From the NCBI GenBank assembly GCA_002691205.1, contig NZHD01000050.1, positions 1 to 62,714 of the forward strand: a stretch of 62,714 nt of DNA, read 5' to 3'. The DNA is from Deltaproteobacteria bacterium (GTDB lineage Bacteria; Myxococcota_A; UBA9160; UBA4427). Positions 17,259-26,895 of this stretch are shown piece after piece; position 1 is the stretch's first letter; every line of letters begins with the position of its first letter. The notes under the pieces are model-generated. The model searched no databases and was not told the DNA's origin. It saw only the letters and a program-made list of their open reading frames with translations. The position numbers and the translations under genes were made by a program.

Positions 17259-18461
17259 ATGAATTCTATAGGCCAAGCTTTGCATGCGTTCGTTATTTCA
17301 TTGGTTTCCCGAGTTACCAAACTCTTGGCGATTCCCATTCCGGTTACTTTTGCGGGTGAGGGGGCCGCGAAAGAGTTGGCCGAAGCCATCGGGAGGCAGA
17401 ATCTGGGCAAGGTTTTGATCGTGACGGACCGTGTGTTGGTAGAGTTGGGGATGGTTCGCACGGTGCAAGATTGGTTGAGCGAGGCAGGGACCGAGACGGC
17501 CGTTTATGATGGCGTCGAACCCAACCCGACCTTCGATCAAGTCAACGCGGGCGTCGCATTGCTGCGGCAAGAGAGCTGTGTCGCGGTCCTAGCGATCGGA
17601 GGCGGGTCCCCCATGGACGCCGCCAAGGTGATTGCGGCTTGTGGGACGAATCCGAAAGATCCGCGAAAGCTGGCCGGTATGATGAAAATACGTCGTCGAC
17701 CTCTTCCGCTCTTTGCCATTCCGACAACGGCTGGCACCGGATCTGAGGTGACTCTTGCGGCGGTGGTCTCGGATCCCGAGACTCATGCCAAGCAGCAATT
17801 TATCGATCCCAAGCTTGTGCCTCTGATGGCGGCTCTCGATGCTTCGATGATGGTGGGGATGCCGCCTCATGTCACCGCGGCCACCGGGGCTGATGCACTC
17901 ACTCATGCCATTGAATCGTTTTTGTCCAAGACTTCGAACGAAACCACCGAGAGCTACGTCAGGATGGCGGTTCCTTTGATCTTTGAGAATTTACCAAAGG
18001 CTTTTACAGAGGGGCAAGATCGGAAGGCGCGTTCAGCTATGGCGTTGGCCTCGTTTTACGCGGGCGTGGCTTTTACGCGTACGAGTGTGGGGTATGTCCA
18101 TGCCATCGCGCACACCTTCGGTGCCCATTACAACACGCCGCATGGGCTTGCGAATGCGATTACTCTGCCCCATATCCTCGCGTTTTCAGCAGATGCGGCC
18201 GAGGGTCGCTTGGCGGAGTTGGCGGAGATGATCGGTGTCGACTCGGGGTCTACAGAAGATAAAGCGGCCGCGTTTCGGAAAGCCGTGGGCCAACTTTTAG
18301 AATCTCTTGAGATTCCTGTACATCTCAGCGATTTGACGCACGAAGACATCCCCATGATCGCAAAACAAGCCCTCTCTGAAGCTTGGGCCAGCTATCCGGT
18401 CCCTCGCTATATGAATCAGAAGCAATGCGAAGAGATTTTGCGTGCGATCGCCTGCGGTTAA
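17259..18461 (+). CDS. iron-containing alcohol dehydrogenase
   Basis: A group III alcohol dehydrogenase of about 400 residues. The N-terminal nucleotide domain has VLAIGGGSPMDAAKVIA, the canonical GGGS(x)D motif. PTTAGTGSEVT follows, and the metal-binding C-terminal domain shows GADALTHAIESF (Asp and His ligands), GYVHAIAHTFGAHYNTPHG (His ligands). It oxidises or reduces an alcohol/aldehyde pair with NAD(P) in the cytoplasm. The ATG at 17259 is preferred over the TTG directly before it. No close Shine-Dalgarno is seen. Substrate cannot be assigned. Confidence 0.9.
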   Translation: MNSIGQALHAFVISLVSRVTKLLAIPIPVTFAGEGAAKELAEAIGRQNLGKVLIVTDRVLVELGMVRTVQDWLSEAGTETAVYDGVEPNPTFDQVNAGVALLRQESCVAVLAIGGGSPMDAAKVIAACGTNPKDPRKLAGMMKIRRRPLPLFAIPTTAGTGSEVTLAAVVSDPETHAKQQFIDPKLVPLMAALDASMMVGMPPHVTAATGADALTHAIESFLSKTSNETTESYVRMAVPLIFENLPKAFTEGQDRKARSAMALASFYAGVAFTRTSVGYVHAIAHTFGAHYNTPHGLANAITLPHILAFSADAAEGRLAELAEMIGVDSGSTEDKAAAFRKAVGQLLESLEIPVHLSDLTHEDIPMIAKQALSEAWASYPVPRYMNQKQCEEILRAIACG

Positions 18462-18681
18462 GCGCGGCTGATAAGCCGGTACGGCGCCTAAGATCGTTCG
18501 TCCATAGGCTTTAGTCACTCTTCGGAAAAGCATTTTTTTCTCTTTTGATTTGAGCCGGCGAGGGGTTGGCAACTTCAGCGGGGCGATTGAGCAAATGGCC
18601 AACGACGTTTTAATTCCTACAAAGGATTCTGCGAGATGGCACCGAAAGTGGTGTTTTATCTGAGATAGAGAGGTGCACTAG

Positions 18682-19818
18682 GTGGGCGGGTACATCTTTC
18701 TCTCTGACAGCGATCACACGTCGAAGACTTTTCTTAGGTACTGCCTTGCGGACCTGTCTTTGTCGGGGGACTTTCAGCTTTTTGGTCCTCGCTCGAGGCA
18801 TTCGGAGTTCTCTCGCCTTTGGGGCGCCGAAAAAGTTTCGGATTCAGTCCATAGCCTTTCAGATAGGCAGAACTCTTCAGGCACAGTGCAGAAGCTCATC
18901 GATCTGAATCTCGACGACTATCTGATTGTGCCTATTGATTATGGGGGACTTCAATTTCTCGCGGAGAATCTCTCGAAACTCTCGCTTCATTACAGATGCT
19001 GTCCCGTGGCTGAGGTGGATTTAATCCGCTTTCTAGACGATAAGGCGAACATCCCTGAAATTGCGACCGATCTCGAGGCTGATTATCCCCGAGATCGAAG
19101 TTTGGCGGGAATGTTGAACACCGAATCCGTTTTGATTAAGCCGCGTCTGGGTTCCACCGGTTCAGGCATTGTGTATTGCAACTCTAAAAAAGAGGTCGCT
19201 TCACACTTGGCGGGGTTGAGCGAGGCACAGCGGGACGACTTTATCATGCAAGAGTACATTGCAGGCGTTGATTATTCTTATTATGCAATGGCTGCAGAGG
19301 GTGAGGTTCTCGTTGAAGCGGGTTTTGAAATCCGGCAGCTCAGAGAATATGGCGAGAAGGCTCGAGCGGCTGTGTTCTACATGCCGGATGAGGTGAAGGC
19401 GGTCTCGCGAAAGTTGGTGGCTCGCTACGCATACTCGGGGCCGATCTCAATCGATTATCGTTTGGACACCCGCTTAGGTCATGAGAAAATCGTGATTATC
19501 GAGGTGAACCCCCGCTCGGGCAGCCATAGTCATTACTTTTCAGCCACATTTTTGAATATGCTTGAGGTTTATATTCGAAGTGGTGAATTGCGTTCGCTGA
19601 ATTGGGGAAAATTGAAGAAATCTCCTGAATTCAGGCCGACTCCCAGGGGCGAAATCTGGATGGTCTCGCGGAAGCGGTTTCTGCTCAATTTGTTCACTGG
19701 GCTAGCCCGTTTCGATTTCCGGTGTGCAGGACCTTTAATCCGAGGTTATCGGTTGCAGATCTATTCGGAACTGTCTCGATCATTTCGCCTCGGCTTACGA
19801 CGCGTGATCAAGAGGTGA
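18682..19818 (+). CDS. ATP-grasp superfamily ligase
   Basis: The 378-residue protein carries ATP-grasp features. VLIKPRLGSTGSGIVY has the lysine and glycine-rich loop, IMQEYIAGVDYSYYAMA the adenine-binding segment, GPISIDYRL and IIEVNPRSGSHSHYF the Mg-binding Glu/Asn pair. The N-terminal 110 residues look like a pre-ATP-grasp domain. The GTG start is supported by GAGAGG at 18668-18673, 8 bases upstream. Such enzymes join a carboxylate to an amine or thiol through an acyl phosphate. It stands alone, so the partner substrates are unknown. It is not closely similar to the TupA-like domain in the NRPS-like protein. Confidence 0.8.
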   Translation: MGGYIFLSDSDHTSKTFLRYCLADLSLSGDFQLFGPRSRHSEFSRLWGAEKVSDSVHSLSDRQNSSGTVQKLIDLNLDDYLIVPIDYGGLQFLAENLSKLSLHYRCCPVAEVDLIRFLDDKANIPEIATDLEADYPRDRSLAGMLNTESVLIKPRLGSTGSGIVYCNSKKEVASHLAGLSEAQRDDFIMQEYIAGVDYSYYAMAAEGEVLVEAGFEIRQLREYGEKARAAVFYMPDEVKAVSRKLVARYAYSGPISIDYRLDTRLGHEKIVIIEVNPRSGSHSHYFSATFLNMLEVYIRSGELRSLNWGKLKKSPEFRPTPRGEIWMVSRKRFLLNLFTGLARFDFRCAGPLIRGYRLQIYSELSRSFRLGLRRVIKR

Positions 19819-20038
19819 GATGCGGATTCTCAGAATCGCCATTACTGTGTTTGGCCCACCCAGCCCGCCGGCCCTTCAGATAGCTTCGCGTCTCGTTTTT
19901 TACCCGTGCTGAAAATAATGAAGCGTGTAGACTGGCCATCCCAGTCCCATCCGCGAGCCCTGATTTGGGCCCGGCACGGTATTGAGCCCGTCGCGAGCAG
20001 GTCGCTCGTCATCGTGCGTCCTCCGTCGGAGTTCCTGT

Positions 20039-21424
20039 ATGCGAATCTTTGAGCCTGATTTTCCCTTCCAACCCAAGAGACTTCCTTTTTTTTACGGTTG
20101 GTTGATTCTGGTTGTCGCCACATTGGCCATTTTGATGAGTATTCCCGGTCAAACCATGGGTGTCAGCGTCTTTACGGAGCCGCTGATGGACGTCACGGGA
20201 CTGTCTCGAATCGGATTGAGCAATGCTTACCTTGTGGGAACGCTGCTCTCAGGAGCCTTGCTGCCTTGGGCCGGGTCCTTTCTTGATCGGGTGGGCGCTC
20301 GTGCAGCAATCCTAGTAGCCTGCGCCGGTCTCTCGGTGACCTTGGCCTATCTCTCCGCCATCGATCATGTCGTGGTGGCCTTGATGGACGCCTTGGGCAC
20401 GGAAGCCGCCGAAAACTTCTTTTTTGGAGCGATGGTTTTTGGCTTCTTTGCCATGCGTTTTACCGGCCAAGGAATGCTGACTCTGATTGGCCGAACGCTT
20501 TTGGGGCGTTGGTTTGACCGATTGCGCGGGATCGTTTCGGGGGCCTCGAGTCCTTTTGTTTCATTCGGTTTTTCGCTAACCCCCATTTTGTTTGCGGGGT
20601 GGATTGATCGATCGGGTTGGCGCGGCGCTTGGCTTGAAATGGCTCTGGTGATTGGCCTTGGGATGGGGCTTCTGGGCTGGCTTTTGTTACGGGACACTCC
20701 CGAAGAGTGCGGGTTGCACATGGATGGCGATCCTAAAGAGAGCGTCTCGCCGACCTCGATGGCTGCGTCGTCGGTGGCTGCCTCTGAACCCGAGAGGGGG
20801 AAGTTTGCCGATGCCCAGGTGGCGTATAGTCGTTCGCAGGCCATGCGGACCTACATGTTTTGGGCGGTCGCTGCGCCGCTCGCGCTGCAGGGCCTCACCG
20901 TTACCGGCATTACCTTTCATATTCTAGACCTCGGGTCGGAGGTTGGTCTCGGTCGAGCCGCAACGATCTCAATCTTTCCACCGATCGCTGTAGTGAGCGT
21001 GGTGACAGCTCTTTTAGCGGGCTGGCTAACGAATTACATACGGCTTCAAACGCTCTTTGCCTGGATGCTGGTTGGGCAGGCGATTGGGTTCGTCTCGGCC
21101 ACTGGACTTGATGACCCTTGGTTTTACTGGGCCGCTGTTTTGGGTTTGGGCTTTAGCGGAGGGTGTTTCGTCCCTCTCTCCACGGTGGCGATTCCTCGTT
21201 TTTTTGGGCGTCTTCATTTGGGGGCAATTAATAGCGCCATGCTCATGTGTATTGTGTGGGGCAGTGGCCTGGGGCCGGCCGCGCTGGCCGCTTCCCGCGA
21301 AATTTTGGGTTCGTATCAGATGGCGCTCTACGGGTGTGCGCTGGCTTCAATGGTGGCGCTACTCCCAGTCCTGTGGGCCCCGGCGCCTCCGTTGTTGACG
21401 GAGACGAATGCCAAGAGGACATGA
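20039..21424 (+). CDS. MFS transporter (OFA/monocarboxylate-like)
   Basis: The 461-residue protein has about twelve hydrophobic segments in two halves joined by a hydrophilic loop (about 235-265). The start FFYGWLILVVATLAILMS with GVSVFTEPL is the pattern of OFA and monocarboxylate-transporter-like MFS proteins. GSFLDRVGARAA fits the loop 2-3 signature. The ATG at 20039 is chosen over a TTG 57 bases earlier because CGGAG at 20027-20031 lies 7 bases upstream and the hydrophobic segment then sits near the N-terminus. Probably a carboxylate or drug carrier in the inner membrane. Confidence 0.85.
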   Translation: MRIFEPDFPFQPKRLPFFYGWLILVVATLAILMSIPGQTMGVSVFTEPLMDVTGLSRIGLSNAYLVGTLLSGALLPWAGSFLDRVGARAAILVACAGLSVTLAYLSAIDHVVVALMDALGTEAAENFFFGAMVFGFFAMRFTGQGMLTLIGRTLLGRWFDRLRGIVSGASSPFVSFGFSLTPILFAGWIDRSGWRGAWLEMALVIGLGMGLLGWLLLRDTPEECGLHMDGDPKESVSPTSMAASSVAASEPERGKFADAQVAYSRSQAMRTYMFWAVAAPLALQGLTVTGITFHILDLGSEVGLGRAATISIFPPIAVVSVVTALLAGWLTNYIRLQTLFAWMLVGQAIGFVSATGLDDPWFYWAAVLGLGFSGGCFVPLSTVAIPRFFGRLHLGAINSAMLMCIVWGSGLGPAALAASREILGSYQMALYGCALASMVALLPVLWAPAPPLLTETNAKRT

Positions 21425-21436
21425 CGGGCTGTGTCG

Positions 21437-21488
21437 CCATCCTCGGATTAAAGAACTCTTGAGTGCGGAGTTCTCTAGCTGAGGATGG
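21437..21488. terminator. nested inverted repeats between convergent genes
   Basis: An outer pair CCATCCTC (21437-21444) / GAGGATGG (21481-21488) encloses an inner pair AGAACTC (21452-21458) / GAGTTCT (21468-21474). It spans the end of the MFS gene region and the last codons of the convergent phosphotransferase gene. There is no T-run, so termination in either direction is plausible but not shown. Confidence 0.35.
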
Positions 21489-22896
21489 GGTCTAGCCTGT
21501 GAAAGAGGGGATTCTCGAAATCGGGGTCCGTGCCTGCGATGATCATAGAGAGTCGAAGCGCTCTTCGGTGCAGCAGGCCAACGAGTTCGCAGTCGTTCGC
21601 AGCTTCATCGGCGGTCATGAATTCGATCAGGGCCGCGTCTGCAGAGTCGAGATCGTCATAAGACTGACCCGTTAATTGACCAATTTCGTTCATAGTTTCC
21701 TTCTCAAACCAGTCTCGATAGCGCGCATGGTTGAGGAGGAAGCTGGGAATGGCATGAAGCAGCTCCCGCTCCCAGGGTTCAAAGGCACTGGAGGTCGGGA
21801 GTCGTTCAATGTCCGTCATGAGCTTTTGGAGGCCCGAGTCCTCCCAAGTCTGAACCTTCGGCTGGGGCAGGTGGAAATCATAGTCGAGTTCGATTCCTTG
21901 CAATTCGGCAATAGCCTCAAATGCTCGGCGTGTAATGCTCGCGTACTCGAGCATGCCTTCAATCCAGTTGCCCCCTCTGGCCTTGGGGTTCATGAAAAAC
22001 TTGGAGGCGATGCCTGAGAGTTGTAGAAAGCCCACAGTGTGGAAGCCGACGACGCGCAAGTCGACCTCTGTACCGGTGGTTTCTGCATAGCGGCGATAGA
22101 GCGCCGGGATATGGCCCATGTTTTCATAGGGATGCCGACCCCGGAAGCAAGCGAGGTCCCAGTGGGTATCGCCAATGTTGGCGATTTCGAAGTCAAGGAG
22201 GGCCAGGACCTCCGTCCCGTTGGACATGAATTGACCGGCGTCTCCCGCAATGAAGCTCGCCTGTGTTCGATGCTTCGGTACGTTGCGTCGCAGCCATCTT
22301 TGGAGAAATTCGAGAGGGGCATCGATGGCGCCCAGCTTGGTTCCGATTCGGTACATGCTTTCGCTCTGGTGCAGTCCGATTTCTTCAGCGGTCTTGGGCG
22401 GGTGAGAGAGTCGTTTGATATGCGCAAAGTCACTGACGGGCAGGGCGTGGAGATCTCCGAGATCGCTCATGGAGTGAAGCATGGCCTGCCAGCGTTCGTC
22501 GGAAAGCGTCGAAGGGTTTTCGATGGCTGTGTGCAGCATCCCGGGCGCGCGGTCCTCGGTCTCAATCCAAGCCATGACAAAGGCTTTCGGTGCGTCTGCC
22601 CAGCCATAGATGTGTGGGACTTTGATTCCGTGGCGTTCAAGGACCTGCATGACTTCCATTTCAAAGCGTAAGTCGTCGCGGCCCGCGATGGGTCGGTCTC
22701 CTCGAAAGAGAATGGTTTCGCTTCGATCGTTTGCCGTATACGTGACCTTCCATTGTGGTCGCCAGCGTTCCAGACGAGTGATTTCGGTGACTTTCCCGTT
22801 TAATTGCTCGTGGACCCACTCTGAGATGCCTGCGTGGCACTCTTTTTCAAAGGCATCATGGTCGGATCGTGATTCGGGCGTGTCATCTCTTCTCAT
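21475..22896 (-). CDS. aminoglycoside phosphotransferase-like kinase (ACAD11/APH family)
   Basis: The 473-residue protein has the kinase fold of the phosphotransferase family. An N-terminal lobe carries the ETILFRGDRPIAGRDDLRFE strand-helix. FIAGDAGQFMSN occupies the catalytic-loop position (usually HGDxxxxN), and LLDFEIANIGD is the DFG-like metal loop. The first catalytic-loop residue is Ala rather than His, with GD retained. ACAD11-like members phosphorylate hydroxyacyl-CoAs during degradation of 4-hydroxy acids, which would fit the acyl-CoA genes elsewhere. Aminoglycoside resistance is unlikely. CTCCT at 22902-22906 (AGGAG on the coding strand) supports the start. Confidence 0.78.
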   Translation of the reverse strand: MRRDDTPESRSDHDAFEKECHAGISEWVHEQLNGKVTEITRLERWRPQWKVTYTANDRSETILFRGDRPIAGRDDLRFEMEVMQVLERHGIKVPHIYGWADAPKAFVMAWIETEDRAPGMLHTAIENPSTLSDERWQAMLHSMSDLGDLHALPVSDFAHIKRLSHPPKTAEEIGLHQSESMYRIGTKLGAIDAPLEFLQRWLRRNVPKHRTQASFIAGDAGQFMSNGTEVLALLDFEIANIGDTHWDLACFRGRHPYENMGHIPALYRRYAETTGTEVDLRVVGFHTVGFLQLSGIASKFFMNPKARGGNWIEGMLEYASITRRAFEAIAELQGIELDYDFHLPQPKVQTWEDSGLQKLMTDIERLPTSSAFEPWERELLHAIPSFLLNHARYRDWFEKETMNEIGQLTGQSYDDLDSADAALIEFMTADEAANDCELVGLLHRRALRLSMIIAGTDPDFENPLFHRLDPILS

Positions 22897-23052
22897 GGGA
22901 ACTCCTGTGCTGGTTCGTAGAGCGATGGCCGCCTAAGGATCGGCTCTTCGAGTGAGACTTGCAACTAGGCCAATGAGAAGCAAAATTGAAATCAACACCG
23001 TTTCGATCCGAAGGGTGATGTTTGTTTCCGTCCGGAGACCGCTGAACCGGAC

Positions 23053-24177
23053 TTAGCTTTGTGCTTCAAACCAAGCGATGATCTCGTCCGCGGAGCCTTG
23101 AAATAAAATGGGACGAGTCATTCGTTCTACGGCGCGGTTGTACAATTTGTCGTAGTAAGTTTTGAGTAGGATCTCGACCCAAGGTGTGTGGGATTCAGGG
23201 GAAAACCATCTTTCCTCGTCATCTGCAAAGTCGAGAGCCTTGAGGCACTCCCTTAATTGGGCTCCGCCGAGGCGCTTTGCGAGTTTTTTGAGGTTAATCT
23301 CGAGTTCTTGGCGGACTTGGGGGCGCGACGAATGAGCCGTGGGCTCAAGGACATACTCGTGAATGATCCGATCCATTCGTTCCGCTTGAGTGGCCTCCAA
23401 AAGGATGATGGGAGATTTCTGAATTTTGTCGTGAAGGTATCCCGGCACTTCGACTCGCCCGACGTAGCGAGCTTCGTCCTCCAGCAATGTGATGCGCGGC
23501 GCCGCCAGATGAACGGTCGCAGCCAAGCTATTCTCAAAGGTCTGTTGTGCGGGCTGTCCTTCAGCGAACCCGCCAAACGCACTGCCGCGATGATTGGCCA
23601 AGCCTTCGAGATCCAGCGCTAAGATGTCCTGGGGCAGCGTCTTGGCCAGCTTGTGCAGCAGTTCGGTTTTTCCGCATCCTGTTAGGCCAGAGATCACTTG
23701 TGTTTCGGTGCGGGCAACGTGCGACTCGAGGCTCGCCATCAGATAGCGTCGCATCGCTTTTGTACCCCCGTGTACGCGTGAGACTCTGGAATCCTCTAGC
23801 CATTGAGTTGCTATTCCACTGCGCTTGCCGCCACGCCAACATGCGAAGACGGTGGGCCGTTCGCTGGAATCGGCCGCTTCGCGCCAGCGCGCGACCCGGG
23901 CTTCGCGATGAGGGGCGGTGAGCTCGACTCCCAGCGCTACGGCTGCGGCTTGGCCGTTTGAGTGGTAGCAGGCACCCACGGCGGCTCGTTCTTCGTCGTT
24001 CAGGATAGGGAACGACAATGCGCCGGGAATCCCACTTCGCTGAATCTCCACGGGCGCCCGGACGTCGATGATCTGGTAGGCCGGTTGCCTTCCTCCCTCA
24101 GGGAAGACGTCCGCGGGTTCGATCTGAGTGAGATCGTTAGGGACGTGGATCGCTGCGATTTTTGGGGTGACAGACAC
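23053..24177 (-). CDS. mnmH: tRNA 2-selenouridine synthase MnmH
   Basis: The 374-residue protein is a rhodanese-P-loop fusion. The rhodanese domain has YQIIDVRAPVEI and the catalytic Cys113 in FACWRGGKRS. A Walker A motif GLTGCGKT at 164-171 follows, in the linker order typical of MnmH (SelU/YbbB). The enzyme replaces sulfur in wobble 2-thiouridine of tRNA Lys, Glu and Gln with selenium, through a geranylated intermediate, using selenophosphate from SelD. SelD is not in this window. Translation starts at a GTG. It is a stand-alone gene. Confidence 0.92.
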   Translation of the reverse strand: MSVTPKIAAIHVPNDLTQIEPADVFPEGGRQPAYQIIDVRAPVEIQRSGIPGALSFPILNDEERAAVGACYHSNGQAAAVALGVELTAPHREARVARWREAADSSERPTVFACWRGGKRSGIATQWLEDSRVSRVHGGTKAMRRYLMASLESHVARTETQVISGLTGCGKTELLHKLAKTLPQDILALDLEGLANHRGSAFGGFAEGQPAQQTFENSLAATVHLAAPRITLLEDEARYVGRVEVPGYLHDKIQKSPIILLEATQAERMDRIIHEYVLEPTAHSSRPQVRQELEINLKKLAKRLGGAQLRECLKALDFADDEERWFSPESHTPWVEILLKTYYDKLYNRAVERMTRPILFQGSADEIIAWFEAQS

Positions 24178-24543
24178 GGGGAGAGTCTAAAACAAACCAA
24201 GCATCAATTCCGCTCAATGTTGATGCCTCGGGTCTGTTGGACCCTTTCTTCCCGTACGCACGTGATTCGTGTATCTATACCCGTATCTTGTGTTTTGGCG
24301 TTCCGGATTTTTCCTTCGATGATTTGACCGCTTCTTCGAGAAGCTTCTTAGCCCCCCTGATGACCTCTCTCTTTAAAAACCCAAGGGGCAGAGGGGCCAA
24401 CTGCTAATCTTTTACGTCCCACCGTGGTCCATCATTGTGTTTTTTTAGTGCCGCAGGTTTTGGGGGCCTTCTGGATCGGGAAAGCCGCATGATTCGTGTG
24501 AGCTAGTCTATTGGGCCTGGCCGATCAGTCAGTAGGAGGAAGT
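24178..24543. other. divergent intergenic region, mnmH / D-aminoacylase
   Basis: These 366 bases separate divergent genes. A small hairpin GCTTCT-TCG-AGAAGC lies at 24330-24344. A strong AGGAGG at 24534-24539 serves the downstream gene. No small gene is supported. Confidence 0.4.
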
Positions 24544-26280
24544 ATGGATACCCTCATTCGACGTGGCATGTTGATCGACGGAACAGGCCGTGCCAAGCGT
24601 CCGGCTGATGTCTTGGTTCAAGACGGGCTGATTCACAGTATCGAGCCAGCTGGCTCGGTGGACCCCACTCGGGCTGAGCAGGTAATCGATGCCGCTGAGA
24701 ATTTGATTACGCCCGGTTTTGTGGATCCACACACGCATTATGATGGGCAAGCCACCTGGGACGATCGTTTGGCACCGTCTTCGGATCACGGTGTGACCAC
24801 GGCCGTGATGGGAAATTGCGGAGTCGGATTTGCGCCGGTGCGCCCCGGGTCGGAAGACTTTTTGATCGCCTTGATGGAGGGCGTGGAGGATATTCCCGGT
24901 GCAGCCCTGGCCGACGGAATCGACTGGGCATGGGAAAGCTTCTCAGAGTATCTGGATGCACTCGAGGGCCAGTCTCGATCCATCGAGTTGGCCGCCCAGG
25001 TTCCTCACGGTGCTATTCGGGCTTATGTTCTTGGGCGCTCTGGTGATGTGAATAGACCGGCGACCCGAACAGAGATTGAAGAAATGGCGGCTTTAACGGA
25101 GGCGGCTGTGGAGGCGGGAGCCGTTGCGTTCTCCACGAATCGAATTGCGATCCATGTCTCAACCAACGGCCAGGCGGTCCCAGGGACCTTCGCGGAAAAA
25201 AACGAGATCCTCTCTTTGGTGCGAGCCACACAGGCGGGAGGGTCTAACCTCTTGCAGGTTGTCCCGGATGGATTGATGGGAGAAAACCCGAATGGCTTTC
25301 GCTCCGAAATTGAGCTTTACCGTGAATTAAGCCTTGAGACAGGGTGCACGGTTTCATTCACTCTTGCTCAGAATAATGTCCAAACCGACCTATGGCTAGA
25401 GCTCCTTGATAAGGTGGAGCGGGCGAACGCTGAGGGGGCAAAATTAGTGGGCATGACCGCCAACCGCCCGGGTGGGATGCTCATGAGTTGGGATAGTTTT
25501 AACATTTTTATGGATCGGCCTAGCTACCTCGATGTGGCAGGGCTTCCGCTCGATGAACGACTCGAACGGTTACGAGATCCTCAATTGCGGGACCGAATTC
25601 TTTCCGAACCTGTCCAATCTCCACTACTCAAAAATGGTCATATGATTGTCATGCAGAGTCTCGGAGCGACCTATGTTGTCGATGGCGATTGCCCCTGCGA
25701 GCCAGACCCATTCAACAGTCTCGGACGTCGAATTGAGCAATTAGGTGAGTCTCCTGAGAAAGTGGTTTATGACACCATGTGCGAGATCGGTCGTGGCTTC
25801 CTCCATGTGTACATGGGCAATTATGCGGAAGGTGACTTGGGCGCCGTTGAGAGAATGATGCGGCATGAGAATACCTTTATTGGCGGTGCCGATGGGGGGG
25901 CCCATGTGACGGTTTTGTGCGACGCGGGTTACCCCACTTTCATGCTTCAACACTGGGTTCGAGATCGTACTCGGGGCGAGCGGTTTACGGTTGAAGAGGC
26001 CGTTCGTATGCTAAGTCAAGAGCCCGCGGATCTTTACGGCTTTTCAGATCGCGGGGTCGTTGAGCCAGGACGAAGAGCCGACCTGAATGTCATCGATCTT
26101 GACCGACTTCGGTTGCATATGCCCCGCATCGAAAATGATCTCCCGACAGGCGCACCTCGTCTGCTTCAGAGTGCAGATGGCTATCAGGCGACTTTGGTGG
26201 GGGGGCAGGTGACCTCTCGAGAAGGCCAAGATACAGGCGCTCGACCGGGCGGGCTCATTCGCTTGAATCAGATGCGGTAG
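24544..26280 (+). CDS. N-acyl-D-amino-acid deacylase family amidohydrolase
   Basis: The 578-residue metal-dependent amidohydrolase starts at the ATG at 24544, because AGGAGG at 24534-24539 is close upstream and the N-terminus then matches the family (DTLIRRGMLIDGTG). GFVDPHTHYDGQ at about 58-69 carries the first metal-binding His-x-His, followed by GNCGVGFAPVRP, which is typical of D-aminoacylases. FIGGADGGAHVT supplies the catalytic Asp, and GVVEPGRRADLNVID is the C-terminal small-domain signature. Relatives hydrolyse N-acyl-D-amino acids or related amides. Actual substrate is unproven. Confidence 0.85.
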   Translation: MDTLIRRGMLIDGTGRAKRPADVLVQDGLIHSIEPAGSVDPTRAEQVIDAAENLITPGFVDPHTHYDGQATWDDRLAPSSDHGVTTAVMGNCGVGFAPVRPGSEDFLIALMEGVEDIPGAALADGIDWAWESFSEYLDALEGQSRSIELAAQVPHGAIRAYVLGRSGDVNRPATRTEIEEMAALTEAAVEAGAVAFSTNRIAIHVSTNGQAVPGTFAEKNEILSLVRATQAGGSNLLQVVPDGLMGENPNGFRSEIELYRELSLETGCTVSFTLAQNNVQTDLWLELLDKVERANAEGAKLVGMTANRPGGMLMSWDSFNIFMDRPSYLDVAGLPLDERLERLRDPQLRDRILSEPVQSPLLKNGHMIVMQSLGATYVVDGDCPCEPDPFNSLGRRIEQLGESPEKVVYDTMCEIGRGFLHVYMGNYAEGDLGAVERMMRHENTFIGGADGGAHVTVLCDAGYPTFMLQHWVRDRTRGERFTVEEAVRMLSQEPADLYGFSDRGVVEPGRRADLNVIDLDRLRLHMPRIENDLPTGAPRLLQSADGYQATLVGGQVTSREGQDTGARPGGLIRLNQMR

Positions 26281-26359
26281 CCCGTCGAGGAGTTGCTGTG
26301 CCTTGGAAATGTTTCTGGCCTGACTTTGCATCCAATTGATGTGGGTGTTGTGATACGCG

Positions 26360-26845
26360 CTACACCGGTTTAGAAAGGAATAGGGTGGAACCAGCGCTTT
26401 TTTCATACACGGCCTGTTCGAAGCCGGCGGAGTGGTAGACCGCTCGCGCACGATGGTTGTTGCCCTGAACTTCGAGAGTCACTTTGCACCCCCCTATGGA
26501 TCGGGCTTTTGCTGAGACGGCTTCGATTAATTCTCGTCCGAGCCCTTGACCTTGTGCGTTGTCTCGGACGTACAGGTCATGAATGTTGATCAGTGGCTTT
26601 CCGGCGAAAGTCGAAAACCCGATAAAGCAGGTCGCTATTCCGACGAATTGATCTTCACGGAGAGCGAGGAAGACGAGAGTGGTGGGATGGGCGCTGAGTC
26701 CAGGGATTAGAGCACGGGCTGATTCGCCGGACAACGGGGTGCCGCCTCCCATAGGGTCAGAGGCAAAATCCTGAATGAGTGCCGAGACCGCTTTAGCATG
26801 CTCAGTATTTCCAAGGTCCGCTTCTATGATTTTACTGTCAGGCAT
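26360..26845 (-). CDS. GNAT-family N-acetyltransferase
   Basis: The 161-residue protein is a single GNAT domain. The acetyl-CoA pyrophosphate loop is DNAQGQGLGRELIEA (QxxGLG type), preceded by the beta-4 strand LINIHDLYV and followed by GGCKVTLEVQGNNHRARAVY, the usual beta-5/helix pair. A GGAG about 7 bases upstream supports the ATG. It transfers an acetyl group to an amine on a small molecule or protein. The acceptor is unknown. It is convergent with the D-aminoacylase gene, 79 bases away. Confidence 0.85.
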   Translation of the reverse strand: MPDSKIIEADLGNTEHAKAVSALIQDFASDPMGGGTPLSGESARALIPGLSAHPTTLVFLALREDQFVGIATCFIGFSTFAGKPLINIHDLYVRDNAQGQGLGRELIEAVSAKARSIGGCKVTLEVQGNNHRARAVYHSAGFEQAVYEKSAGSTLFLSKPV

Positions 26846-26895
26846 GGCTCGCTCCGTGGGTGATCTAAGCTAGAGAACTTTACTTGCAAAACGAT

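Noticed and set aside
21475..22896. Aminoglycoside resistance gene
   Set aside because: The sequence fits the ACAD11-like phosphotransferase group, and no resistance context is present.
24330..24344. Hairpin GCTTCT-TCG-AGAAGC as a possible relative of the half-site array at 16971
   Set aside because: Arm order and spacing differ, and a 6-base hairpin is common by chance.
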